Source of the DNA: Sporichthyaceae bacterium
Lineage (GTDB): Bacteria; Actinomycetota; Actinomycetes; Sporichthyales; Sporichthyaceae
Assembly: GCA_036493475.1 (NCBI GenBank)
Contig: DASXPS010000062.1
Coordinates: 1 to 32,508, forward strand
Length of the DNA: 32,508 nucleotides
Direction: 5' to 3'
The translations under genes were made by a program, and so were the position numbers. This document shows, piece after piece, positions 15,458-22,929 of the stretch (positions are counted from its first letter, which is position 1; the number at the start of each line of letters is the position of its first letter). Under the pieces are notes generated by a model. That model made no database searches. It was not told the origin of the DNA and worked only from the letters and a program-made list of their open reading frames with translations.

Positions 15458-16066
15458 CTACTCGCCGGCCGGGCCGAACGCCTGACGCAGATGGGCCAGG
15501 GCCTTGTTGCACTCGCGGGCCAGCGAGCCGCGCTGGCCCGCCTGCAGCCAGGACACGGCGCCGAGGCGGATCGCGTCGCCCACCGCGTGCGTGATGACCC
15601 GGGCGCGTAGTTCGTTGTCGGCCGTTCGGCGCCGGCCGACCAGCAGGGCGTCGATGAACTCCTCCTGGCCGCCGCGCCAGATCTGCTGGAACAACCGCGC
15701 CTGCAGCGCGGGGACCGTCTGGATCAGTTCGTAGACGAGCGAGATGTGTTCGGTGTTCAGCACGTGGATGGCGCCGAGCATGGCCCGGGCAATGAAATCG
15801 ACATCGCTCTCGTCCGCGCGCCGCCGGGCCAGAACCTCTCGGATCGCGTCATCCACCTCGCTGTGCCCGAGCAGGACGTCTTCCTTGGCGGGGAAGTAGC
15901 GGTAGAAGGTCCGCGGGGAGACGTCGGCGGCCGCGGCGATCTCCTCCACGGAGACCGCGTTGTAGTCCTTGGTGCTGAACAGGTGCATCGCGGCGTCGAC
16001 GATCGCATCCTGCGTGCGTCGCTTCTTCCGCTCCCGCAGACCGACAGGAGCAACTGCTGTGGCCAC
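15458..16066 (-). CDS. TetR family transcriptional regulator upstream of GMC oxidoreductase
   Basis: Regulator of 202 residues. The helix-turn-helix region spans about residues 15-65, with AIVDAAMHLFSTKDYNAVSVEEI as first helices and DVSPRTFYRYFPAKEDVL around the recognition helix. The C-terminal domain resembles that of MftR-like regulators only in general terms. The GTG at 16066 begins just 9 bp after the stop of the LmeA-like gene on the same strand, leaving no room for its own promoter in the gap. It probably travels on the LmeA-like transcript or uses a promoter inside that gene. It is the best candidate to control the GMC and MDMPI genes. Confidence 0.85.
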   Translation of the reverse strand: MATAVAPVGLRERKKRRTQDAIVDAAMHLFSTKDYNAVSVEEIAAAADVSPRTFYRYFPAKEDVLLGHSEVDDAIREVLARRRADESDVDFIARAMLGAIHVLNTEHISLVYELIQTVPALQARLFQQIWRGGQEEFIDALLVGRRRTADNELRARVITHAVGDAIRLGAVSWLQAGQRGSLARECNKALAHLRQAFGPAGE

Positions 16067-16075
16067 CTGCTGAGC

Positions 16076-16789
16076 CTAGGACATGTCGCAGATGTTGTCG
16101 GCCATCTCGACGTGGGTGCCGTCGAAGGAGAAGGCCAGGCCCTGCTCGGACGGGTTCAGCGTGACATTGACCCCGGACGGCAACTCCCGCAGCGGCACGC
16201 GGATCGGCGGGATGCTCTGCAGGTCGACGTTGCCGAAAAGCGGCGAGGACAGCTCGCCCGTCTGCAGCACCAGGTCGCCGTTGTCGATGCGGGGCGTCAA
16301 CGTCCCCGACCCGCTGAGCGCGCCGATGCCGCCCGCGACCTCGATGGTGCCGTCGCCGCCGTAGGACACCCGCAGACCCATGGCGTTGGAGCTGATCGCG
16401 TCGTAGCTCACCAGGCCGGTGCCGCGCAGGGAGTTCACCTCACCACCGGCCCCGTGCCGGCTCACGCCGTGCGCGTCGACCTGCAGTTCCGTGACCCGAA
16501 CACCCTTGGCGTTGATGTCGTGCGCGGTCAACGTCAGGTGCTGCAGCCGACCGCTGACCAGATGTGGCAGCAACGGGAAATCATGAAGCTGCACGTGCGG
16601 GCGCTTCGGGGTCTGCAGGCACTTCTGCACCTTGCCCGCGGTGACGTGCTCGATGACGACAGCGGCGACCCGGTCCAGTCCGAGCAGTGACCCGCTGAGC
16701 ACGGCGGCGCCGACACCGATCCACACGGCAATCCGACGCCGGCTGCGCCGTGGCGGCCTGGCTGCTGGCGGCGGCGGCAGATCGGTCAT
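16076..16789 (-). CDS. DUF2993 / LmeA-like membrane-anchored lipid-binding-type protein
   Basis: Protein of 237 residues with a Pro/Arg-rich cytoplasmic head, one membrane helix at about residues 20-45 and an extracytoplasmic DUF2993 domain. The domain shows the repeated amphipathic strand pattern of this family: HLVSGRLQHLTLTAHDINAK, RVTELQVDAHGV and GSGTLTPRIDNGDL. LmeA of mycobacteria, a DUF2993 protein, takes part in lipomannan elongation in the cell envelope; extending that role to this paralogue is inference. A well-formed promoter (TTGACA, 18-bp spacer, TATGGC) precedes it. It is first in a run with TetR, GMC oxidoreductase and MDMPI genes. Confidence 0.75.
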   Translation of the reverse strand: MTDLPPPPAARPPRRSRRRIAVWIGVGAAVLSGSLLGLDRVAAVVIEHVTAGKVQKCLQTPKRPHVQLHDFPLLPHLVSGRLQHLTLTAHDINAKGVRVTELQVDAHGVSRHGAGGEVNSLRGTGLVSYDAISSNAMGLRVSYGGDGTIEVAGGIGALSGSGTLTPRIDNGDLVLQTGELSSPLFGNVDLQSIPPIRVPLRELPSGVNVTLNPSEQGLAFSFDGTHVEMADNICDMS

Positions 16790-16816
16790 CAGCACCGCGC
16801 CACGGTACCGCAAAGG

Positions 16817-16867
16817 GCCATACCCGCATATTGGCAGTTGTGTCAAAAGCCAGCACTGCCGTATAAA
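16817..16867. promoter_or_regulatory. Overlapping divergent promoters for LmeA-like and DHA2 exporter genes
   Basis: Minus strand: TTGACA at 16841-16846, 18-bp spacer, TATGGC at 16817-16822. Plus strand: TTGTGT at 16838-16843, 18-bp spacer, TATAAA at 16862-16867. The two -35 boxes share bases, so RNA polymerase could occupy only one direction at a time. The assignment rests on sequence resemblance to sigma-70-type promoters. Confidence 0.6.
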
Positions 16868-16910
16868 CGATTCCCCCGGCGGTTGCGTCGGCCCGACGCG
16901 GAGGTGCCGG

Positions 16911-18491
16911 ATGGACGGCCGGGCCCATCGGCTGCGCTGGGCCACCCTCGGGGTGATGTGTCTGTCCCTGACGCTGATCGGGCTGGACAACACGATCCTC
17001 AACGTCGCGATGCCCACGCTGGTGCGCGAGTTGAACGCCTCGGGCAGTCAGCTGCAGTGGATCGTGGACAGCTATACGCTGATTTTCGCCGGTCTGCTGC
17101 TCACCGCCGGCACCCTCGGGGACCGCTTCGGCCGACGGCGCCTGCTGTTTCTCGGGATGACGGTGTTCGGGCTGGCCTCGGTGTGGGCCGCCTGGGCCCA
17201 GGGGCCGAACGAACTGATCGTCGCACGCGCCGTCATGGGCGTCGGCGGTGCGGCGATCATGCCCGCCACGCTGTCGATTCTCATCAACGTGTTCACCGAT
17301 CCGATCGAGCGGGGCCGGGCAATCGGCATCTGGGCGGCGGTCGCCGGCCTGGGCATCATCGGCGGTCCGACACTCGGCGGCTGGCTGCTCATGCACTACT
17401 GGTGGGGCTCGGTGTTCCTGATCAACGTGCCGGTTGCGGCGTTGACGGTGTTGCTGGGTTCGACGCTGATTCCGGAGAGCCGCGATCCCGATGCGCCGCG
17501 GGCGGATTTGCTCGGCATGGTCACCAGCGTCGTCGGATTGGGTGCGCTGGTGTGGGGGTTCATTCAGGCACCGGAGCGCGGCTGGGACGACCCACTGATT
17601 GTGGGCTCGCTGGGGGTCGGGGTGGTGGCGCTCGTGCTGTTCGTGCAGTGGGAACGGCACACCCCGACGCCGATGCTGGACATGCGGTTCTTCCGCGACG
17701 TGCGCTTCTCCGTCTGTTCGGCGGTGATCAGCCTCGCCTCCTTCGCGTTGGTGGGCGGGCTGTTCTTCCTCACCCAGTACCTGCAGTTCGTGCTCGGCTA
17801 CGACGCACTGGGCACCGGGGTGCGGCTGTTGCCGTTCACCACGATGGCGGTGGGTGCTCCGCTGGGCATCAATCTGACGCAGCATTACGGGCCCAAGTTC
17901 TCCATCGCCGCAGGGTTGGCGGTGACCAGCATCGGGCTCAGCGTGATGTCCACCACCTCCCTCGGCGACGGCTATCCGCGGGTCGCGGGCGCGCTGGGTC
18001 TGATCGGGTTCGGCATCGGCATGGCGATGGCCCCGGCGACCGACGCGGTAATGGCGTCCTTACCGGCGGAGAAATCCGGGATCGGCTCGGCGGTCAACGA
18101 CACCACCCGTCAGGTCGGCGGAGCGCTGGGGGTCGCGGTGCTGGGCAGCCTGTTGACCTCGCGCTACGCCGATGCGGTGCCGACTCAGATCGGCGCCACG
18201 GTGGTGCCCGAGCAGGCGCGCAGCGGCATCGGGCAGGCGCTGGCCTTCGCCGACCAGACCAGTGGAGCGGACGGGATCAGACTGGTGGACACCGCGACCG
18301 CGGCGTTCGTCAACGCGATGGGCACGACCGTGCTGATCGCCGCGATGGTCGTTCTCGTGGGGTCGGTCGCGGCGGCCCTGTGGTTGCCGATGAAGGGCGT
18401 GCCGCGGGCGGCTATTCGTAGCGCAGCGCGTCGATGGGTCGTAATGCCGCGGCGCGGCTGGCCGGGTACAGCCCGAAGAACAGCCCCGTGA
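16911..18491 (+). CDS. MFS multidrug exporter, DHA2 family, with antisense-overlapping tail
   Basis: Second 14-helix drug:proton antiporter of the window, 526 residues. LDNTILNVAMP (D26) and the loop motif GTLGDRFGRRR at about 66-76 mark the family. The start is firm: GGAGG at 16900-16904 lies 6 nt before the ATG. The conserved part ends near residue 500; the last about 27 residues are Arg-rich and lie antisense to the conserved C-terminus of the MacB-type permease gene, with an 80-bp overlap. The tail therefore looks like read-through after loss of an earlier stop. No regulator gene flanks it directly; the promoter overlaps that of the LmeA-like gene. Confidence 0.9.
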   Translation: MDGRAHRLRWATLGVMCLSLTLIGLDNTILNVAMPTLVRELNASGSQLQWIVDSYTLIFAGLLLTAGTLGDRFGRRRLLFLGMTVFGLASVWAAWAQGPNELIVARAVMGVGGAAIMPATLSILINVFTDPIERGRAIGIWAAVAGLGIIGGPTLGGWLLMHYWWGSVFLINVPVAALTVLLGSTLIPESRDPDAPRADLLGMVTSVVGLGALVWGFIQAPERGWDDPLIVGSLGVGVVALVLFVQWERHTPTPMLDMRFFRDVRFSVCSAVISLASFALVGGLFFLTQYLQFVLGYDALGTGVRLLPFTTMAVGAPLGINLTQHYGPKFSIAAGLAVTSIGLSVMSTTSLGDGYPRVAGALGLIGFGIGMAMAPATDAVMASLPAEKSGIGSAVNDTTRQVGGALGVAVLGSLLTSRYADAVPTQIGATVVPEQARSGIGQALAFADQTSGADGIRLVDTATAAFVNAMGTTVLIAAMVVLVGSVAAALWLPMKGVPRAAIRSAARRWVVMPRRGWPGTARRTAP

Positions 18492-19707
18492 ACAGCGACA
18501 CGGCCAACGAGAGGTAGACGGAGTACGGCGCGATAACCGGTTGCACGCCGGCGATGGTGAAGTGGGACGCCCCGAATCCGGCGAGCACGCCGAGGATGCC
18601 GCCGGCCAGGCTGAGGATCACCGCTTCGCCGAGGAACTGCCCGATGATGTCGCCGCTGCCGGCTCCGATCGCCTTGCGGATACCGATCTCCCGGGTTCGT
18701 TCGGTGACCGAGACCAACATGATGTTCATGACGCCGATACCGCCGACCAGCAGGGAGATTCCGGCCACGGCCGCGAGCAGGATCGTCAGTGTGTGGTTGG
18801 ACGATGCCGACACGTCAAGCACCGCGGAGGAGTTGAACACGATGAAGTCGGTGTTGAGCAGGTTCACGTGGTGGCGCCCCATCATGATCGCGGTGACCTC
18901 GGCCTGGGCGGCCTGGACGTCCGCTCCCGAGGTGGCCTGCACGGAGATGCCACTGATCGGTCCGGCGGCCGGCGGGTTGTAGCCGTAGAGGGCGTCCTGC
19001 ACCGCGGTCCCGACCGCGAGGATGCGGTCGTCGAGGTCCTGCTGACCGCTGTAGCCCTTGGAGTTGAGGATGCCGCCGACGTAGAACGCCTGGCCGTTGA
19101 GTTGGATCTGTGAGTTGACCAGGCTGCAGGTGTCCCCGTCGGTGAGGTCCTGAGCCACCGAGCTGCCGAGCAGCGCGATGTGTCGGTGCGCGTTGTAGTC
19201 GTCGGCGGTGAACGGTGTCCCGCAGGTGACCGAGGAGTTGTCGATGGCCAGGAAGTCCGCGGTGCTGCCGAGCAGCAGGTTGACGGTGTGCGAGGAGGTG
19301 CCGTGGGTGGCGGTCGCCCGTTGGATGACCACGGCCGGGGCCACGGCCGCCACGTGCGGGGCGTTCACCGGGTCCTTGAGGGCGTCGGCGTCCTCGAACG
19401 TGAGTCGGGCGGCGCGGGTCTGCGTGCCGTTCACCGGCGGGGATTTGATGCCGAGCAGGCGGCGGATCTGCGCGCCGATGCTGCGACCCTGACCACCACC
19501 GCCCTCCTGCAACGGCAACACGAACAACGTGTTCGAGCCCAGCCGATCGATCGAGGCCTGAACCTCGCGTGAGGACCCCGTGCCGACGGCCACCAGCGTG
19601 ATTACCGAGGCGACGCCGATGAGGATGCCGAGCATGGTCAGCATCGAACGCATCTTGTTCGCGACGATTCCGTTTATCGCGAAGCGCGTGCTCTCGGCCC
19701 ACCTCAT
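18412..19707 (-). CDS. MacB/FtsX-type ABC transporter permease
   Basis: Permease of 431 residues with the MacB/LolC topology. The first helix follows the conserved head MRWAESTRFAINGIVANKMR; a large extracytoplasmic domain covers about residues 50-300, and three C-terminal helices carry GGIGVMNIMLVSVTERTREIGIRKAIGA, ending in the family signature RAAALRPIDALRYE. Such proteins are mechanotransmission permeases for peptide, lipoprotein or antibiotic export and normally pair with an ATPase, often a MacA-like adaptor too. Neither is adjacent in this window, which is unusual. The ATG at 19707 has no ribosome binding site, suggesting a leaderless message. Its 3' end overlaps the exporter gene by 80 bp. 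Confidence 0.88.
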   Translation of the reverse strand: MRWAESTRFAINGIVANKMRSMLTMLGILIGVASVITLVAVGTGSSREVQASIDRLGSNTLFVLPLQEGGGGQGRSIGAQIRRLLGIKSPPVNGTQTRAARLTFEDADALKDPVNAPHVAAVAPAVVIQRATATHGTSSHTVNLLLGSTADFLAIDNSSVTCGTPFTADDYNAHRHIALLGSSVAQDLTDGDTCSLVNSQIQLNGQAFYVGGILNSKGYSGQQDLDDRILAVGTAVQDALYGYNPPAAGPISGISVQATSGADVQAAQAEVTAIMMGRHHVNLLNTDFIVFNSSAVLDVSASSNHTLTILLAAVAGISLLVGGIGVMNIMLVSVTERTREIGIRKAIGAGSGDIIGQFLGEAVILSLAGGILGVLAGFGASHFTIAGVQPVIAPYSVYLSLAVSLFTGLFFGLYPASRAAALRPIDALRYE

Positions 19708-19903
19708 GTGGCGATAATGACATATCTGCCAATTTGCTGATGTGCCGAATGGCGGAATTGACAGCAGGGCCGGGAGTAGGTCTCCAGCATAGGTCAAGCA
19801 GTTGCGTGCGTTGGGACAATTTGTCACCAATGGGCCAAGATGGCGAAGGAACAAGACGTTGCATGGACGGACAAAGCCGGCAAGCCGAGGCGTAGGGACG
19901 ATC
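19708..19903. promoter_or_regulatory. Divergent intergenic region with GACAA-T-TTGTC palindrome
   Basis: The region separates the MacB-type gene from the three-gene LivHM unit and is less GC-rich than its surroundings. It contains a perfect 11-bp palindrome, GACAA-T-TTGTC at 19815-19825, with TTGG and CCAA further out. This is a plausible binding site for a regulator common to both directions; no regulator gene is adjacent. Confidence 0.4.
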
Positions 19904-21214
19904 ATGCGCGCACGCCACCTGCTGTCGGCCGGCACCTGCCTGGGCGTGCTCGCGGTGGCTGCCGGTCAGAGCACCGCCGACGCCGGCACGGTGACGCAGG
20001 GTCAGGCCCAGTCGGTGCTGGCGAAAGTGGTGCCCTACGTCGGCGTGCCCGGCGTCAACGCGAGCATCGGCCTGTCCACCGCGCAGGTGTCCGGCGACTC
20101 CGCGCAGTCCTCGGCGGCCACCGCGGACTTCGGCCTGATCGGCCAGTTGGCCGGCTCCGGCGTGCCCAATTTCGACGCGCTCCCACCGATCACCCTGCCG
20201 GAGCCCGCCACCGCGGACAACCGGACCGCGCCGAGCGCGGATAGTGACCCGATCCCGGTGCCGGGCCAATCGAGCGCGGCAGGCGCGCCGAGCTTCACCG
20301 CGGCGCACCAACACGCGGCGGCGAGTACCGGTCAGGCCGATGGCGTGGCCACCGGGCCGGGGATGGACATCCCCGGCGTGCTCACCGTCAGCGGTGGGCG
20401 CAGCGAGGCCCGCACCGACGCCACCCGCTCGGTTTCCGACGTCACGATCGGGAGCATCAGCCTCGGCGGTGGCGTGGTGGTGCTGCAGGACCTGCACTGG
20501 ACGGCGTCCCAGGTCGCCAAGGCACCCGGCGTGGCCGGCTTCAGCATCGGTGGCATTACGGTGGCCGGCCAGGCCCTGCCGGTGAGCGCCCCGACACAAC
20601 TGGCCGCGAGCCTGGAGGCGGCCCGGGCCGCACTGGCCCCGCTGGGCCTGGCGTTGTCGATCCCGACGCAGACCGGGGACGCGAATGGCGCTGTGGTGGC
20701 GCCGCTGGTGTTGCAGGTGCGCAACCCCGGGGCCGTCGCGACACAGACACAGCAGGCCACCGCGAAGACCACCCCGCTGCTGGCGCCGGTGATCGCTCAG
20801 CTGCTGGCCGCGATGCCCAACGCGCAGGCCTCCTCGCTGGTGATCAACGCGCTGCTCGGTGGCATCGGTGGGCAGAGCGGCGGTCGCCTGGAGATCGGTG
20901 GGGTCGCCGCTCGCTCCGCGCGGTTGCTGCTGACCGATGACGCCACCGTTGCCGCGCTGCCGCAGATCCCGGCCGCGCCGGCCGCGAGCGCGGCCTCGCC
21001 GCCGTTGGCCGGGTTCATCTCCGCCGGCCCCGCTGCCGTTGTGCCTTTCGGCGTCGAGGCGGGTGGTGTCGCGTCCCGTCCCGCGGCCTATCGGGTGCCG
21101 GGCGGCGGCTCGGCGGCGCACGGCGCGTTGGTCGCGCTGGGGCTGGCCGCGCTGGCGCTGCTGGCGCAGGCCGGGGCGGACCGATTGCGTGCGCTGTTGC
21201 GTGGTGGGCGCTGA
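19904..21214 (+). CDS. Secreted, C-terminally anchored protein of unknown function (LivHM unit)
   Basis: Protein of 436 residues. Residues 1-26 form a signal peptide (cleavage near STADA). The bulk is Ala/Gly/Ser/Thr-rich and extracytoplasmic, with two blocks of beta-rich look: about 30-75 (QSVLAKVVPYVGVPGVNASI) and 160-310 (SVSDVTIGSISLGGGVVVLQ), joined by Pro-rich linkers. The C-terminus has a membrane helix (GALVALGLAALALLAQAGA) followed by an Arg-rich stop-transfer, so it is surface-anchored. I recognise no characterised family. AGGGA at 19893-19897 lies 6 nt before the ATG. Its stop overlaps the start of the binding-protein gene (TGATG), so it is translationally coupled to a transporter and probably assists substrate capture. 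Confidence 0.8.
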   Translation: MRARHLLSAGTCLGVLAVAAGQSTADAGTVTQGQAQSVLAKVVPYVGVPGVNASIGLSTAQVSGDSAQSSAATADFGLIGQLAGSGVPNFDALPPITLPEPATADNRTAPSADSDPIPVPGQSSAAGAPSFTAAHQHAAASTGQADGVATGPGMDIPGVLTVSGGRSEARTDATRSVSDVTIGSISLGGGVVVLQDLHWTASQVAKAPGVAGFSIGGITVAGQALPVSAPTQLAASLEAARAALAPLGLALSIPTQTGDANGAVVAPLVLQVRNPGAVATQTQQATAKTTPLLAPVIAQLLAAMPNAQASSLVINALLGGIGGQSGGRLEIGGVAARSARLLLTDDATVAALPQIPAAPAASAASPPLAGFISAGPAAVVPFGVEAGGVASRPAAYRVPGGGSAAHGALVALGLAALALLAQAGADRLRALLRGGR

Positions 21215-22929
21215 TGGCGCGCCGGCGACCATCGCGACGGCTGCGGGTGGCGCGTGACTATGCGCCGCTCGCGGTGCTCGTGGCGGTCGGCCTGATCGCC
21301 ACCAACGCGCTGCCCAGCAAGATCAAGCCGGCGCCCGCGGCGGACATGTTCCCGGCCGGGGTTGCCGAACAACCGCTGGTACCGGGCGGGTCGTTGGCCG
21401 GCGCGCCGGCCGCCGTCGCGACAGCCGGCACGACGGGGGCCCCGCGCTCCACGTCCGCGGCCCGGGCACAGGCCCCGGACCCGGCGCACAACCGTGCGGT
21501 GTCGCCCGGTCAGGGTGTGCTGCCCGGCGTCCGCGCCGGGCGGGATTGCGCCGGCGGTGGGCTGCAGGACCCGATCGGGACCTACTCCCCGACCTGCCTG
21601 GACTTCACCGGGGACAACGGCGGCGCCACTGCACCCGGCGTCACCGCGAACACCATCACGGTGACCATGCGCGGGCAGGACACCAGCTCCAAACAGGACG
21701 ACAACAGCGAGCTGGCGAAGAAGGCGAAGTCCGCGGGTATCGCGCAGGATCCGGCGGCACAGCAGCGCACGCTGGATGCCCTGGTCGCCTACTTCAACAA
21801 GACCTACCAGCTCTACGGCCGGCAGGTGAAGGTGGTGAAGTACACCGGCCGTGGCAGCCAGCTGGCCGAGTTCACCGGTGGCGGACAGGAACAGGCCAAC
21901 GCCGATGCGCTCAAGGCCGCGCAGGAACTGCACGCCTTTGCCGATCTCTCCGCGACCTCGCAGCCCTACCTGGACGCCCTGGTCCGGCAGAAGGTCATCG
22001 CCATCGGTGGGGTGAACCTGCCGGCCAGTTATTACCGGGCCAAGGCGCCCTACGCATGGGGACAACTGATCGACTGCACCGCGCTGATGAACTCGGCGGT
22101 CGACCTGCTGGCCAAGCGTTTCCCGGCCGGTCAGCCGGCCGTCCGGGCGGGCAGCACGGCCACCCGCGGGCAGACCCGCAAGTTCGCTCTGTTGGTGCCG
22201 GACGACCCGGTCTACCAGAAGTGTGTGGACGAGGCGGCTGGACAGCTGCGCGCGGCCGGGATCAGCTTCGCCAAGCAGATCCACTACGCGGTGAACTTCA
22301 CCGCGATGCAGCAGGAGGCGCCGAACATCGCCGCCCAGCTCAAGCAGGCCGGGATCACCACCGTGGTGCTGGTGACCGATCCGATCTTGCCGTACTTCCT
22401 CACCGGTGCCGCCACTCAGCAGGACTTCTGGCCGGAGTGGTTCGTCACCGGCACGATCGGCACCGACATCGACGTGGCGGGGCAGTTCTACGACCAGGAC
22501 CAGTGGCAGAACGCCTACGGGCAGAGCTATCTGGTGTTCGGTCAGGGCCCGGCGTCACCGGCCTACAAGGCCTACAAGTCGATGCGCGCCGAGGAGCCGG
22601 CCTCGATCGTGGACGTGATGTACCAGACGCTGCTGATGCTGTTCACCGGACTGCAGGAAGCGGGGCCGAACCTCACCCCGCAGAGCTTCGAGCAGGGCAT
22701 GTTCTCCTGGGGGCCGCACGTCGGCGCCTACGGTCGGTGGAGTTTCTCGCCCAACGACTTCACCTCCACCGACGACGCCCGCGAGGTCTACTACGACCCG
22801 CGCGCGATCAGCGCGTTCAACTCCCGGCCCGGCGCCTGGGTCGCGCTCAACGGTGGCAAGCGCTACCGCGGCGCGACCTGGCCGGCCGGTGACCCCGGCG
22901 CACCGATCCCGCCGGCGGCATCATCGTGA
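21214..22929 (+). CDS. Periplasmic-binding protein of LivHM unit, N-terminally anchored
   Basis: Receptor of 571 residues of the branched-chain amino acid/urea-type (Peripla_BP_6) superfamily. Unusually, it carries an N-terminal membrane anchor (about residues 15-33, without lipobox) and a Pro/Ala-rich stalk to about residue 110. The receptor core covers about 140-560, with AYFNKTYQLYGRQVKVVKYTG, DLSATSQPYLDALVRQKVIAIGG and a second lobe around FALLVPDDPVYQKCVDEAA (each quoted as landmark). The ligand cannot be deduced; family members bind amino acids, amides, aromatics or larger molecules. It overlaps its neighbours at both ends, with TGATG upstream and GTGA downstream. Confidence 0.85.
   Translation: MARRRPSRRLRVARDYAPLAVLVAVGLIATNALPSKIKPAPAADMFPAGVAEQPLVPGGSLAGAPAAVATAGTTGAPRSTSAARAQAPDPAHNRAVSPGQGVLPGVRAGRDCAGGGLQDPIGTYSPTCLDFTGDNGGATAPGVTANTITVTMRGQDTSSKQDDNSELAKKAKSAGIAQDPAAQQRTLDALVAYFNKTYQLYGRQVKVVKYTGRGSQLAEFTGGGQEQANADALKAAQELHAFADLSATSQPYLDALVRQKVIAIGGVNLPASYYRAKAPYAWGQLIDCTALMNSAVDLLAKRFPAGQPAVRAGSTATRGQTRKFALLVPDDPVYQKCVDEAAGQLRAAGISFAKQIHYAVNFTAMQQEAPNIAAQLKQAGITTVVLVTDPILPYFLTGAATQQDFWPEWFVTGTIGTDIDVAGQFYDQDQWQNAYGQSYLVFGQGPASPAYKAYKSMRAEEPASIVDVMYQTLLMLFTGLQEAGPNLTPQSFEQGMFSWGPHVGAYGRWSFSPNDFTSTDDAREVYYDPRAISAFNSRPGAWVALNGGKRYRGATWPAGDPGAPIPPAASS

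Noticed and set aside
13828-16066. GMC oxidoreductase and TetR as mycofactocin MftG and MftR
   Set aside because: No mftA-mftF genes are in the window, and the GMC protein lacks any feature I could tie specifically to MftG. General GMC and TetR assignments are safer.
19708-19935. Longer N-terminus for the MacB-type permease, starting at 19935
   Set aside because: The extra 76 residues have no family match and precede the conserved MRWAESTRFA head; the ATG at 19707 is used.
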